Below are positions 7,266 to 13,798 of a stretch of DNA of 22,526 nucleotides, piece after piece (within the stretch, counting starts at the first letter, position 1; every line of letters starts with the position of its first letter). A program made the translations under genes and the position numbers. This DNA comes from an uncultured Actinomycetes bacterium (GTDB lineage: Bacteria; Actinomycetota; Thermoleophilia; Solirubrobacterales; 70-9). The stretch is from assembly GCA_946479725.1 (NCBI GenBank), contig CAMLHB010000020.1:1-22526 (forward strand), given 5' to 3'. The notes below the pieces were generated by a model, which was not told where the DNA came from, searched no databases, and saw only the letters and a program-made list of their open reading frames with translations.

Positions 7266-7931
7266 ATGAGACCGGAGGAGATCGCCGCGCACTACCCCTA
7301 TCTGTTCCACATGGCCAATGTCGGCTCGTGGCCGAGCATTCGCCGCCACGGATTGCTCTCCACGCAGGCCTTAGTCGAGCTCTACGGTGTAGATGGCAAT
7401 CTGAGGGAGAGGATCCTCCGCTCGCGCCGAGGTGAGTCGATACCGCTCGAGCGCGAGGGCCTCGATAGGGCCGTAGTTCGCGATCAACTGCCCCTCCGCG
7501 AGAAGACGCTCGAGAGCTGCCTCACCGACATGACGCTCGAGCAATGGCTCGAGACGCTCAACTCACGGGTCTTCTTCTGGCTCGACGAGCCCCATCTCGA
7601 GAACCTTCTCGGCGCCCGCGCCTATAAGGCGGACGCCCACGACGTGATCACCGTCGATACGGCGGCACTCGTCGAGCGCGACGGAGCGAAGATCAGGCTG
7701 TCACCGATCAACTCAGGATCGACCCTCTACTCACCCAGCCCGCGAGGCTCGCAGACGTTTATGCCAATCGCCGACTATCCGTTTGCCGATCGCCGGCGCG
7801 CGCGGGGCAAGGAAGCGATCATCGAGCTCGCCGTCGAAGGCGGAGTCGAACGGATCGAGGAGGTTGCCGTGAAAGCGGAGAGACGTCGGTGCGGCGGAGT
7901 GATCGAGGAGGTGTTGTGGGAGCGACCATGA
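7266..7931 (+). CDS. DUF7002 / ADP-ribosyltransferase-like protein
   Basis: A protein of 221 residues. Its opening LFHMANVGSWPSIRRHGLLS matches the DUF7002 pattern and resembles the N-terminus of ART-fold proteins such as DarT (a His on the first strand, then a helix before GLLS). SRVFFWLDE and ITVDTAALV in the middle fit the second core part of the fold, and IIELAVEGGVERI near the end could supply the final strand. Family assignment is from recalled motifs; enzymatic activity is not shown. It follows the kinase-synthetase gene by ten bases and its stop overlaps the next start (ATGA). With a macro domain in the same operon, a writer/eraser pair is plausible. It could instead be a non-catalytic nucleotide-binding relative. 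Confidence 0.65.
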   Translation: MRPEEIAAHYPYLFHMANVGSWPSIRRHGLLSTQALVELYGVDGNLRERILRSRRGESIPLEREGLDRAVVRDQLPLREKTLESCLTDMTLEQWLETLNSRVFFWLDEPHLENLLGARAYKADAHDVITVDTAALVERDGAKIRLSPINSGSTLYSPSPRGSQTFMPIADYPFADRRRARGKEAIIELAVEGGVERIEEVAVKAERRRCGGVIEEVLWERP

Positions 7932-8500
7932 TCATCTCGCTAGAGGGCCTACCCGGCTCAGGTAAGACGACCACCGCCGAGCTCCTCGCCGAGGCGGTAG
8001 GCATGGAGTATGCGCATGAGCGCTCGGCGACCGTTCCATTTCTCGATGATTTCTATTCCGACATCAAGCGCTACACGTTCGAGACCGAGCTCTGCTTCGT
8101 CTTGGTCCACTACCACCAGTACCGCGATCTCCAAGGATCGACGATTCTCGACTTTTCCCCGGTGAAGGACCTCGTCTTTGCCGACATAAACCTGAAAGGG
8201 CGCGATTATGACCTTTTCCGCTCGATCTACGACCACACTTCAGCCTCCTGTCCGTCACCAGACTTTGCCGTCATCCTCCATCTTGAGACCGACCATCTGT
8301 TGGAGCGGATCGCGGCGCGCGGACGCCCCTTCGAGGCCGGATTCAAGTCCTCCTACTTGGAGGCCATCGGCAGGGGATACCTCGGACGCTATGACGAACT
8401 CGGCAAAAAGGTCGCACGGGTTGAAGTCTCCCGAGAGGATTCCCGCGAGGACGTCGTGCGGGCAGTGAAGGATGCGTTGGTTGATGCCGGCACATTTTGA
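7928..8500 (+). CDS. deoxynucleoside kinase family protein
   Basis: A 190-residue kinase of the deoxyadenosine/deoxyguanosine/thymidine kinase family, which makes dNMPs from deoxynucleosides. Visible features are the P-loop GLPGSGKTT (7-15), FLDDFYSDIKRYTFETELCF (38-57), LVHYHQY, the substrate-site segment DFSPVKDLVFAD (75-86) and the lid RGRPFE (131-136). The length is slightly short but complete. The start ATG at 7928 overlaps the upstream stop as ATGA, so translation is probably coupled; the open frame extends 13 codons further upstream, but this ATG is the natural start. Salvage of deoxynucleosides beside a PurZ-like enzyme suggests that the operon acts on deoxynucleotides. Base preference cannot be read from the sequence. 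Confidence 0.85.
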   Translation: MIISLEGLPGSGKTTTAELLAEAVGMEYAHERSATVPFLDDFYSDIKRYTFETELCFVLVHYHQYRDLQGSTILDFSPVKDLVFADINLKGRDYDLFRSIYDHTSASCPSPDFAVILHLETDHLLERIAARGRPFEAGFKSSYLEAIGRGYLGRYDELGKKVARVEVSREDSREDVVRAVKDALVDAGTF

Positions 8501-9074
8501 TCAGCCGGGAGGGGAACCGGGCTCGTACCGAGAAAATGAGCTTCTCGGAGCGGCGGGTGATATGCCGGAGCTGGACGCTGACGCGATTTACCGCGAGATC
8601 GGCCTATACGTGGTTCTCTTTCAATCCCTCCAGGACATCCTGTTCCAGATCTGCTGGCTCCTCGCCGAGCCCGCGTACGACCTCGACGACCGGAAACAGC
8701 TCTCGAGGATGACCTTCTATGAGCTCGTCAGCGAGACTGGCCGCCGAGTCAACGCTTTCTTAGGTTCGACCGGCCGGGAAACGTCTGAATTCGGCTTCGA
8801 GTTCGCCGTACGCTTCCACGGCCTACTGCGGAGATGTCGAGGAATAGGACGCGAGCGCAACCGGGTTGTCCATTCTGGCTTCGTCCACCTCGAGAGTTTC
8901 GACCGGCTGCACGGCATCGTGATGAGTGACATGCGCCCCGGCAGTGGCGAGGACCCAGTCTCTATCGAGAACGAGTATCTAACCTCGAAGAGCTTCGACG
9001 ACCGTCAGAAGGAGATCGCGGAGACGGCCCTGGGGCTCTCTATCGCCAAGACCCAACTGATCCATTGGCGCTAA
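8484..9074 (+). CDS. HEPN-like protein, putative RNase
   Basis: A 196-residue helical protein. The long helix YREIGLYVVLFQSLQDILFQ (36-55) and the motif RNRVVH at 125-130 (the RNxxxH form of the HEPN RX4-6H active site) suggest a HEPN domain, common in RNA-cleaving toxins and defence effectors. The assignment rests on this motif and overall helical character. ATG 8484 is preferred because AAGG lies 12 bases upstream; ATG 8472 (four residues longer) has no room for a ribosome site. The start lies within the end of the kinase gene, so it is the last cistron of the operon. A non-catalytic helical role is possible. Confidence 0.6.
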   Translation: MPAHFDQPGGEPGSYRENELLGAAGDMPELDADAIYREIGLYVVLFQSLQDILFQICWLLAEPAYDLDDRKQLSRMTFYELVSETGRRVNAFLGSTGRETSEFGFEFAVRFHGLLRRCRGIGRERNRVVHSGFVHLESFDRLHGIVMSDMRPGSGEDPVSIENEYLTSKSFDDRQKEIAETALGLSIAKTQLIHWR

Positions 9075-9096
9075 GGGGCAGTAGGGAAAGAGTGCG

Positions 9097-9116
9097 GCTG
9101 CCTGCCGGACGGCAGC
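9097..9116. terminator. possible bidirectional terminator between convergent operons
   Basis: GCTGCC (9097-9102) and GGCAGC (9111-9116) form a six-base stem with an eight-base loop, between the HEPN gene (ends 9074) and the E1 gene (ends 9169 on the other strand). There is no T-run, so the assignment rests on position and the stem. Confidence 0.35.
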
Positions 9117-9168
9117 GTCTGCATCGCGGTTGCGCATCATGGATGGCCAGGAGGCGCTCGACCTTCGG

Positions 9169-10623
9169 TCAGACCGACTTGCTCCGCCGTGCTTTACGCA
9201 CCGACCTAAGCAGTTCACTGCGCGCCTGGCAATAGCAATTGGGGGACGGCTTTCGGCTTTCGCGGGTCGCTGCCCCCGGGCCGATAAGTGCGTCGTACTG
9301 TAGGAAGTTGGCAGCGGGCTGAATCGACCCCATGAGCACCGCCATCAACCTACCTACAACCATGCAGGCAGCCTGCTGAGAGACGAACGGGACCGACGGA
9401 CGGTAGTGATCCGCAGGAAGATCGGTAAGGCCAACGGCCTCCGCCAAACCACATATCGGTTGCCCGACCAAAGGATGTAGGGACTGCTGCTGGTCAGGAT
9501 TGAGAGATGCGAGATGGGCTTCGAGCAGTGGCTGGTCGCCACGACTGACAACCTCGACGGGCAAACCCGTCGCCTCAGCGAGGCGCTCGGCTGCGGTCGG
9601 CCCTTCGCGGCGCTCGGGAAAAAGACACATCAGGCAGGCAGTCTCACCAAAGGACACATCATGCAAACCGCACATCGTGTCGCCAGTGGCGCCGTCGATC
9701 AATCGATCTGGCCACAGTCGCTGCACCTCGCGGCGGGCACCGGATGAGTCGAGCCCCGTCAGTACCAGGGCGGGCCACGACTCTTCGCCGCGGTCGACCG
9801 CCTCTATGAAGCTCGCGGCGGTCCCGACATGAGTGGCGACCGACATGTTCGGAAGCGCGACGGCGCCGAGATCCACCTTCCAAGGTTCATTCTCGGCGTC
9901 CACCGCCGCCCCCAGAGAGTAGGTGCCCAGGTTCTCGGGACCAAAGCGCTCGGGGTCGATGAGTTGCGCTCGGCCCTTGGCACCTAGCAGGGCGAGTATA
10001 CGAGTGATCGCCGTACCGATCGCTCCCTGCCCGACCAAGGCAAGATCAAGGCAAAGCGGCTCTTCCAGTGCCGGAGTATTCCAAGGCTCTTCGCCAAGAC
10101 GGACGGGACACCATGCAATCCGGTCGGTGTAGTTAGCCCGCTCGGGTCGAACTGACGCAACACGCTTGAACACCTCGCCGGCGAGAAGTGCGGCGCAGGT
10201 GAACGCCCCAAGTCCGCTTGCGCCCACGTCCTGATCGCCAAGGGGCTGGCCCGAGACGACAAGGGCGCCGTGGCGGATGGGCACGCCGGCGACCGTCGCA
10301 CTGCGCCGGTCGCAACCGACAGCGACGAGGACGTCCTCGTCGCTGTCGCAACCGATTTGGATTCCGCGAATGGGGTCGATCCTCACGGCGATCTCGCTCA
10401 TCCTCCTGATCTCCTCGACGTCAAGAGAATCCGGTTCGAGGACAAGCTGAATCGGCAGACGACGCAGGGTATCGACCAGAACCTCGGCGGTTAGAATCGA
10501 ATCCTTCCCTTTTCCGACGGCGATCGCAACGCGACTGCGTTCGAGCCTCCCGAGAAGCGTCTCCTCAGACTCGGCACTTATCCCCTCGGCGAGGCGTAGG
10601 GATCTCGAATGTCTAACGTCCAT
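9169..10623 (-). CDS. E1/ThiF-like ubiquitin-activating enzyme
   Basis: A protein of 484 residues that should adenylate the C-terminus of the ubiquitin-like protein of this operon. The Rossmann motif VGQGAIG (197-203) and LIDPERFGPENLGTYSLG (221-238, with the acidic and Asn residues that bind ATP) identify a ThiF/E1 domain. CLMC (C330, C333) and CYC (C463, C465) could be a split zinc site. Residues 1-~190 precede the E1 domain and are unassigned. The start ATG at 10623 has GAGGGGG just upstream and lies ten bases after the JAMM gene stop; a TTG at 10647 is less likely. It is the last gene of the leftward operon. The catalytic thioester Cys cannot be chosen confidently; C318 and C333 are candidates. 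Confidence 0.82.
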   Translation of the reverse strand: MDVRHSRSLRLAEGISAESEETLLGRLERSRVAIAVGKGKDSILTAEVLVDTLRRLPIQLVLEPDSLDVEEIRRMSEIAVRIDPIRGIQIGCDSDEDVLVAVGCDRRSATVAGVPIRHGALVVSGQPLGDQDVGASGLGAFTCAALLAGEVFKRVASVRPERANYTDRIAWCPVRLGEEPWNTPALEEPLCLDLALVGQGAIGTAITRILALLGAKGRAQLIDPERFGPENLGTYSLGAAVDAENEPWKVDLGAVALPNMSVATHVGTAASFIEAVDRGEESWPALVLTGLDSSGARREVQRLWPDRLIDGATGDTMCGLHDVSFGETACLMCLFPERREGPTAAERLAEATGLPVEVVSRGDQPLLEAHLASLNPDQQQSLHPLVGQPICGLAEAVGLTDLPADHYRPSVPFVSQQAACMVVGRLMAVLMGSIQPAANFLQYDALIGPGAATRESRKPSPNCYCQARSELLRSVRKARRSKSV

Positions 10624-10633
10624 CCTTACCCCC

Positions 10634-11101
10634 TCACGCGAAGTCAATCCGCTCGCAGGCGCCCGGCGTCACCACCGGTGCCGGGCATCCGATCCATGAC
10701 CCTCGCTCGAACCTCCACCACGACCAGAGCGCAGGCTCACGAGGCGGATCGGCATACCGGGGCACCACGCAAGTGACGAAGCCCTCAACGCTGAAACCGT
10801 GTTCGAGGTCGGTGCGCGAGAGGAATGCGCTGCGGCGGTGCGAGTGGAGCTGCGCCCGGATCATTAACGCTTCGTCCGCTGCGCGATCAAAGAGTTCCGC
10901 CATGGTTTCCGCAGAGATCTCGAAAAAACTCCGATGGCGGCACACGCCCTGTGACCCCGGCACCGCGACAAGGGAAAGCTGGTCGGGTGCATCCTCGCGG
11001 CTCAGCAGGAAGGCACCGGTCTCCTGCGGTATCGCGCCGTAGGTTTCGACCTCAGCCAAGAGCACCCCTACCGCCTCCTCGACAATCAACAGCTCGTTCA
11101 T
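10634..11101 (-). CDS. JAMM/JAB metallopeptidase (deubiquitinase-like)
   Basis: A 155-residue JAB/MPN-fold zinc peptidase, expected to process or remove the ubiquitin-like protein. Probable ligands are E27 (ETGAFLL), H86 and H88 (LHSH), and D98 in SRTD. The JAMM spacing between the second His and the Ser is six residues here, against seven in the usual HxHPx6SxxD, and the Pro is missing, so one residue seems to be deleted. The ATG start overlaps the E2 stop (ATGA), and the open frame upstream to 11248 is a shadow of the E2 gene. Its place between E2 and E1 supports a part in the conjugation pathway. Confidence 0.82.
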   Translation of the reverse strand: MNELLIVEEAVGVLLAEVETYGAIPQETGAFLLSREDAPDQLSLVAVPGSQGVCRHRSFFEISAETMAELFDRAADEALMIRAQLHSHRRSAFLSRTDLEHGFSVEGFVTCVVPRYADPPREPALWSWWRFERGSWIGCPAPVVTPGACERIDFA

Positions 11102-11541
11102 CCCGATCTGCCCTGATAGCGCTCGACCATGTCGCCGACCAGCCGCTCGACAACCCAGAGAAAGGGATTGCCAGCGGTGGGCCAAGCCTCGGGCCCCTCG
11201 ACCCACTCCGGGTGGACCTTGTATGCCTCGGCCGTGAATGGCTGGCAAATGTCGTGCTCACCAGGTCGGTATCCCGGAATTATCGGCCACGCGGAGCTGA
11301 CGTCCAGACGCCCCCCCACTCCATCGGCGAACTTCACCGAAGGCGCCGCATGGGGGTACCCACCCTCCCAGGCGATTCGCACGATGTACTCCTCCCCAAG
11401 CGCTTGTGGCGGCCGCAAGGTTAGCCAGTAGATCGAAGGGTTCTCGCCGTCCACGAGCAGCGAGGCATCGTGTTCCTCCAACAGCTCGTGGACGGGCGGC
11501 ACGTCGGCCTCGAGCGCTAGTTTGGTCTCAACGTCGACCAT
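11098..11541 (-). CDS. E2-like ubiquitin-conjugating enzyme
   Basis: A 147-residue protein with the UBC fold pattern: strands around residues 38-60 (IYWLTLRPP, YIVRIAWEG), then YPHAAPSVKF (62-71, the E2 YPxxPP strand-loop) and HDICQPF with C99 as the likely thioester Cys, followed by WVEGPEAWP and a final helix. The HPN motif of eukaryotic E2s is absent, as in many bacterial E2s. It begins one base after the stop of the ubiquitin-like gene and overlaps the JAMM gene. It should receive the ubiquitin-like protein from E1 and pass it to a target; no E3 is seen. Confidence 0.8.
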   Translation of the reverse strand: MVDVETKLALEADVPPVHELLEEHDASLLVDGENPSIYWLTLRPPQALGEEYIVRIAWEGGYPHAAPSVKFADGVGGRLDVSSAWPIIPGYRPGEHDICQPFTAEAYKVHPEWVEGPEAWPTAGNPFLWVVERLVGDMVERYQGRSG

Positions 11542-11542
11542 C

Positions 11543-11839
11543 TCAGCCCTGGATCAGTTCCTTGACGAGGGTCAGCTTGATCTCCTTGGCTCCGTTCGCG
11601 AGATCGCCAATCGTTTCGGTGTCGGGAGTCTTCGCGCCAGCGTGGCTCAGGTAGTAGGCGTGCTGACCATCCTCGGCCACTCCGAAGTGGCTCATTGCGC
11701 CCTCTTTCACGGCCCCGGCGCTCGCCTCAGGTGCGACCTTCTCGTGGAAGGGGCCATTCGGGGAGATCGGAAAATTTACCCGGACGTTGATCGCATCCTT
11801 CTTTGGCTGGGCCTTCGTGGACTGCTCTGCGGTTGACAC
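11543..11839 (-). CDS. ubiquitin-like modifier protein
   Basis: A small protein of 98 residues. After a ~15-residue polar leader, INVRVNF, GPFHEKVAP, a helix (SAGAVKEGAMSHFG), TETIGDL and EIKLTLVKEL follow the beta-grasp order of ubiquitin. It ends in ...LIQG, so a C-terminal Gly is exposed without processing; there is no GG pair. The start is GTG with AAAGGAG six bases upstream, and the promoter lies just beyond. It is first in the order UBL-E2-JAMM-E1. Assignment leans on operon context plus this pattern, because the sequence is too divergent for a direct match. Confidence 0.7.
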   Translation of the reverse strand: MSTAEQSTKAQPKKDAINVRVNFPISPNGPFHEKVAPEASAGAVKEGAMSHFGVAEDGQHAYYLSHAGAKTPDTETIGDLANGAKEIKLTLVKELIQG

Positions 11840-11878
11840 TGCCGGCTCCTTTCGCCGTCTACTTTAGTGGACACTGAG

Positions 11879-11945
11879 CACCATAGCGAACGACCTGCGA
11901 TCTGTCAACTATGGTGTACGGTGAACACCGTCAGAAACGTCTGAC
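11879..11945. promoter_or_regulatory. operator-like inverted repeats between divergent operons
   Basis: Three inverted repeats fill the intergenic region. CACCATAG (11879-11886) pairs with CTATGGTG (11909-11916) across 22 bases and brackets the leftward promoter. ACGGTG-AA-CACCGT (11918-11931) is a perfect 14-base site. GTCAG-AAACGT-CTGAC (11930-11945) follows it. The sites are suited to a dimeric XRE regulator, encoded immediately to the right. Confidence 0.55.
11880..11908 (-). promoter_or_regulatory. promoter of the ubiquitin-like operon (TTGACA-17-TATGGT)
   Basis: On the minus strand a consensus -35 TTGACA (11908-11903) is followed by exactly 17 bases and a -10 TATGGT (11885-11880). Transcription should start near 11873, leaving a ~34-base leader before the GTG. 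It lies inside the inverted repeats of the divergent control region. Confidence 0.72.
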
Positions 11946-11969
11946 ATTGTTCAAGACAAGGAGAAGCGC

Positions 11970-12332
11970 ATGGACACCGACAAACTTGGAGACCGCCTCA
12001 GGCAGGTGAGGAAAATGCGCGGCTGGTCGTTGCGGGAGGCAGCAGAGAAGGCCGATATCTCTCCGGCGTATTTGCAGAAGATTGAGCAGGATCAGGAGCG
12101 AAGTCCGTCACCCAACGTGCTATACGCACTGGCGGAGCAACTGAAGGTCCCCTACTCGGAGCTGATGAAGCTCGCTGGCTATGTCGTCCCGAGGGACGGC
12201 CGCAGTCGGAAACCGCTTGGGGACAACATGCTTGCCCACGCACTCTCTAGCGAGGATCTCACTAGAGAAGAGGCAGAGGAGCTTGCGAAGTACCTGGCCT
12301 GGTTTCGTAGCGATAAAGGAAGCCGAGCCTAG
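11970..12332 (+). CDS. XRE-family helix-turn-helix regulator
   Basis: A 120-residue protein with an N-terminal Cro/C1-type HTH (residues ~8-65: LRQVRKMRGWSLREAAEKADISPAYLQKIE...PNVLYALAEQL), then a short C-terminal helical tail. AAGGAG lies six bases before the ATG. It is divergent from the ubiquitin-like operon and 20 bases upstream of an IrrE/ImmA metallopeptidase, the arrangement of repressor/anti-repressor pairs. It probably represses its own and the divergent promoter; the operator-like repeats are described separately. Confidence 0.85.
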   Translation: MDTDKLGDRLRQVRKMRGWSLREAAEKADISPAYLQKIEQDQERSPSPNVLYALAEQLKVPYSELMKLAGYVVPRDGRSRKPLGDNMLAHALSSEDLTREEAEELAKYLAWFRSDKGSRA

Positions 12333-12352
12333 CCCGGATACAGGGAGCACCG

Positions 12353-13255
12353 ATGCTCAACGACCTCAATAGCGGGAAGGAAATCGCTCGCCTAAGCGAG
12401 GAGCTGCTGGCACGCGCCGATGCTGCCGGCCGCTGGCCAACGCCGATCGGAGATCTCGTCGCCGCCTCGAAGCTCGAGGTCGCCGAGGAGGAGTCTCCAT
12501 TCTCCATTTCCGTCCTGAAGCGGGCGCCCAAGCACCTAAAGAAAGCTATTTCCGCGATTGGATCCGGACGGATCCGCGCGATCCTCGATCGTCGCGAACG
12601 GACCGTCCATGTCGACCCGGGCATCGACAATGTGGGGCGGAGAGCCTTCCTCCAACTACATGAGGTCGGGCACGATCTCCTGCCCTGGCAGGCAGAGTTG
12701 GCGTACGCCGACAACGACTCGACGCTCAGCCCGTCCACGAACAGATTATTCGAGCGGGAGGCAAATCAAACCGCCGCCGAGCTTCTCTTCCAGGGAGCCA
12801 GATTCGCCGCAATGGCGTCGGAGTACGAAACGGGCCTCGGCGCGGTAGCCGACCTCAAGAAGCGAACCGGGGCCTCGCTGCGGGCAACGCTGCGGCGATA
12901 CGCCGAGGACCATGCCGGTGCGGTCTGTGCCATCTATCTCATGCCGTCGCCGTGCCGCGCCGAACCGACGGCATACAGACGTCGGGAGGTATCCCACTCG
13001 GCTGCGTGGTCAAGGCGCTTTGGATCCACCTGGCCGTACGTGCTGGACGAAGCAGCGTTCCCTTTCATCGCGGCAATCGCCGATCCAGCAATCGGCCAGG
13101 ACGGTGGCTTGACCTGGCCCGACCTCAACTCCGAGCCGATACCGATGAAGGCCGAGGCAATCAAGACCAGCTATGGCGTTGCGCTTTTGGTCTGGGTCCC
13201 TCGGCGAGAGGTTCTCAAACGCAAACGCAGGCTGGTTGTGGCGGGGAGCGTATGA
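12353..13255 (+). CDS. IrrE/ImmA-type metallopeptidase
   Basis: A 300-residue protein. HEVGH at 103-107 with the downstream helix FEREANQTAAELLF (133-146, E134 or E136 as third ligand) identifies a DUF955 zinc peptidase. The C-terminal half (~150-300) is longer than in minimal ImmA proteins and unassigned; it ends in a basic stretch (KRKRR). GGGAG lies five bases before the ATG. It follows the XRE gene and overlaps the next gene by ATGA. By analogy with ImmA it may cleave the XRE regulator and so switch on the divergent operon (inference). It is the second such peptidase in the island; the first carries a macro domain. Confidence 0.8.
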   Translation: MLNDLNSGKEIARLSEELLARADAAGRWPTPIGDLVAASKLEVAEEESPFSISVLKRAPKHLKKAISAIGSGRIRAILDRRERTVHVDPGIDNVGRRAFLQLHEVGHDLLPWQAELAYADNDSTLSPSTNRLFEREANQTAAELLFQGARFAAMASEYETGLGAVADLKKRTGASLRATLRRYAEDHAGAVCAIYLMPSPCRAEPTAYRRREVSHSAAWSRRFGSTWPYVLDEAAFPFIAAIADPAIGQDGGLTWPDLNSEPIPMKAEAIKTSYGVALLVWVPRREVLKRKRRLVVAGSV

Positions 13256-13653
13256 GCGACGAGTTCGGAGAGGAGCAACCACTCGTCCTCCGCTACGAGG
13301 AAGGGCTCCCACTTCTGTGGATCCACCTAGACGTAGCAGGAGGAACGCAGATCGTTCCAGCAATCCTGCGCGCTGATCTCCCGATCACGGTTATCGCTGC
13401 GCAGTGGGCAGACGCGCTGGGCCTGTCGCGAGGCGCCGGTGTTCTCGCGCAGATCGCAACCCAGGGCGATGACGCCGCAGAGCTCTGGGGTCCCTGCGAA
13501 CGGATCACTCCTGCAGTCAGCGATGCCCTCGACCAAGAGATTGGGGACAACGCTGTCGGGGGCCTCCTTCTCGGACAAGATTTCCTTCAAGCGATCATTC
13601 TCACGTTGCTTGGCCCAGCGCGGCTGATGGTCCTGTTGCGCCCCACCGACTGA
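13252..13653 (+). CDS. small protein, possibly degenerate retropepsin-like fold
   Basis: A protein of 133 residues translated from an ATG overlapping the upstream stop (ATGA), so coupled to the metallopeptidase. I do not recognise it by sequence. The layout PAILRADLPITVIAAQWADALGL (36-58) followed by VGGLLLGQDFLQAIIL (102-117) and a last strand (LMVLLRP) resembles clan AA aspartic proteases (DTGAxxxxI...LGL...GxLGxDFL). However, the catalytic DTG is replaced by ADLP, so it would be inactive. It may be a regulator or substrate of its neighbour. Confidence 0.55.
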   Translation: MSDEFGEEQPLVLRYEEGLPLLWIHLDVAGGTQIVPAILRADLPITVIAAQWADALGLSRGAGVLAQIATQGDDAAELWGPCERITPAVSDALDQEIGDNAVGGLLLGQDFLQAIILTLLGPARLMVLLRPTD

Positions 13654-13697
13654 CGTACGCCGATGATGGCTGTCGGTCGTGGCTCGCGCATCCAAAG

Positions 13698-13727
13698 GGT
13701 CGACGGTTCGAATCCCTGGCCCCATCG
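13698..13727 (+). repeat. decayed tRNA-3'-end / att-like fragment
   Basis: GGTCGACGGTTCGAATCC is followed by CTGGCCCCATCGG. It matches the tRNA-Ala att block (GGTCGGCGGTTCGAATCC...CCATCGG) closely but not exactly. The T-stem no longer pairs (GACGG against CCCTG), so it is not a working tRNA part. It may be an older attachment scar. Confidence 0.5.
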
Positions 13728-13768
13728 GTCGGAACCCGAAAGACGAGTTGTAACCGCCCCTCCGGTAG

Positions 13769-13798
13769 TTCAGGCACAAAAACGGATTTGTGCCTGAA
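13769..13798. repeat. hairpin TTCAGGCACAAA / TTTGTGCCTGAA
   Basis: Perfect 12-base arms around AACGGA. It shares the CAGGCAC/GTGCCTG core with the left-end palindrome at 4102-4125. Downstream of the gene ending at 13653 it could terminate transcription; its pairing with the left end also suggests a recombination role. Confidence 0.75.
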
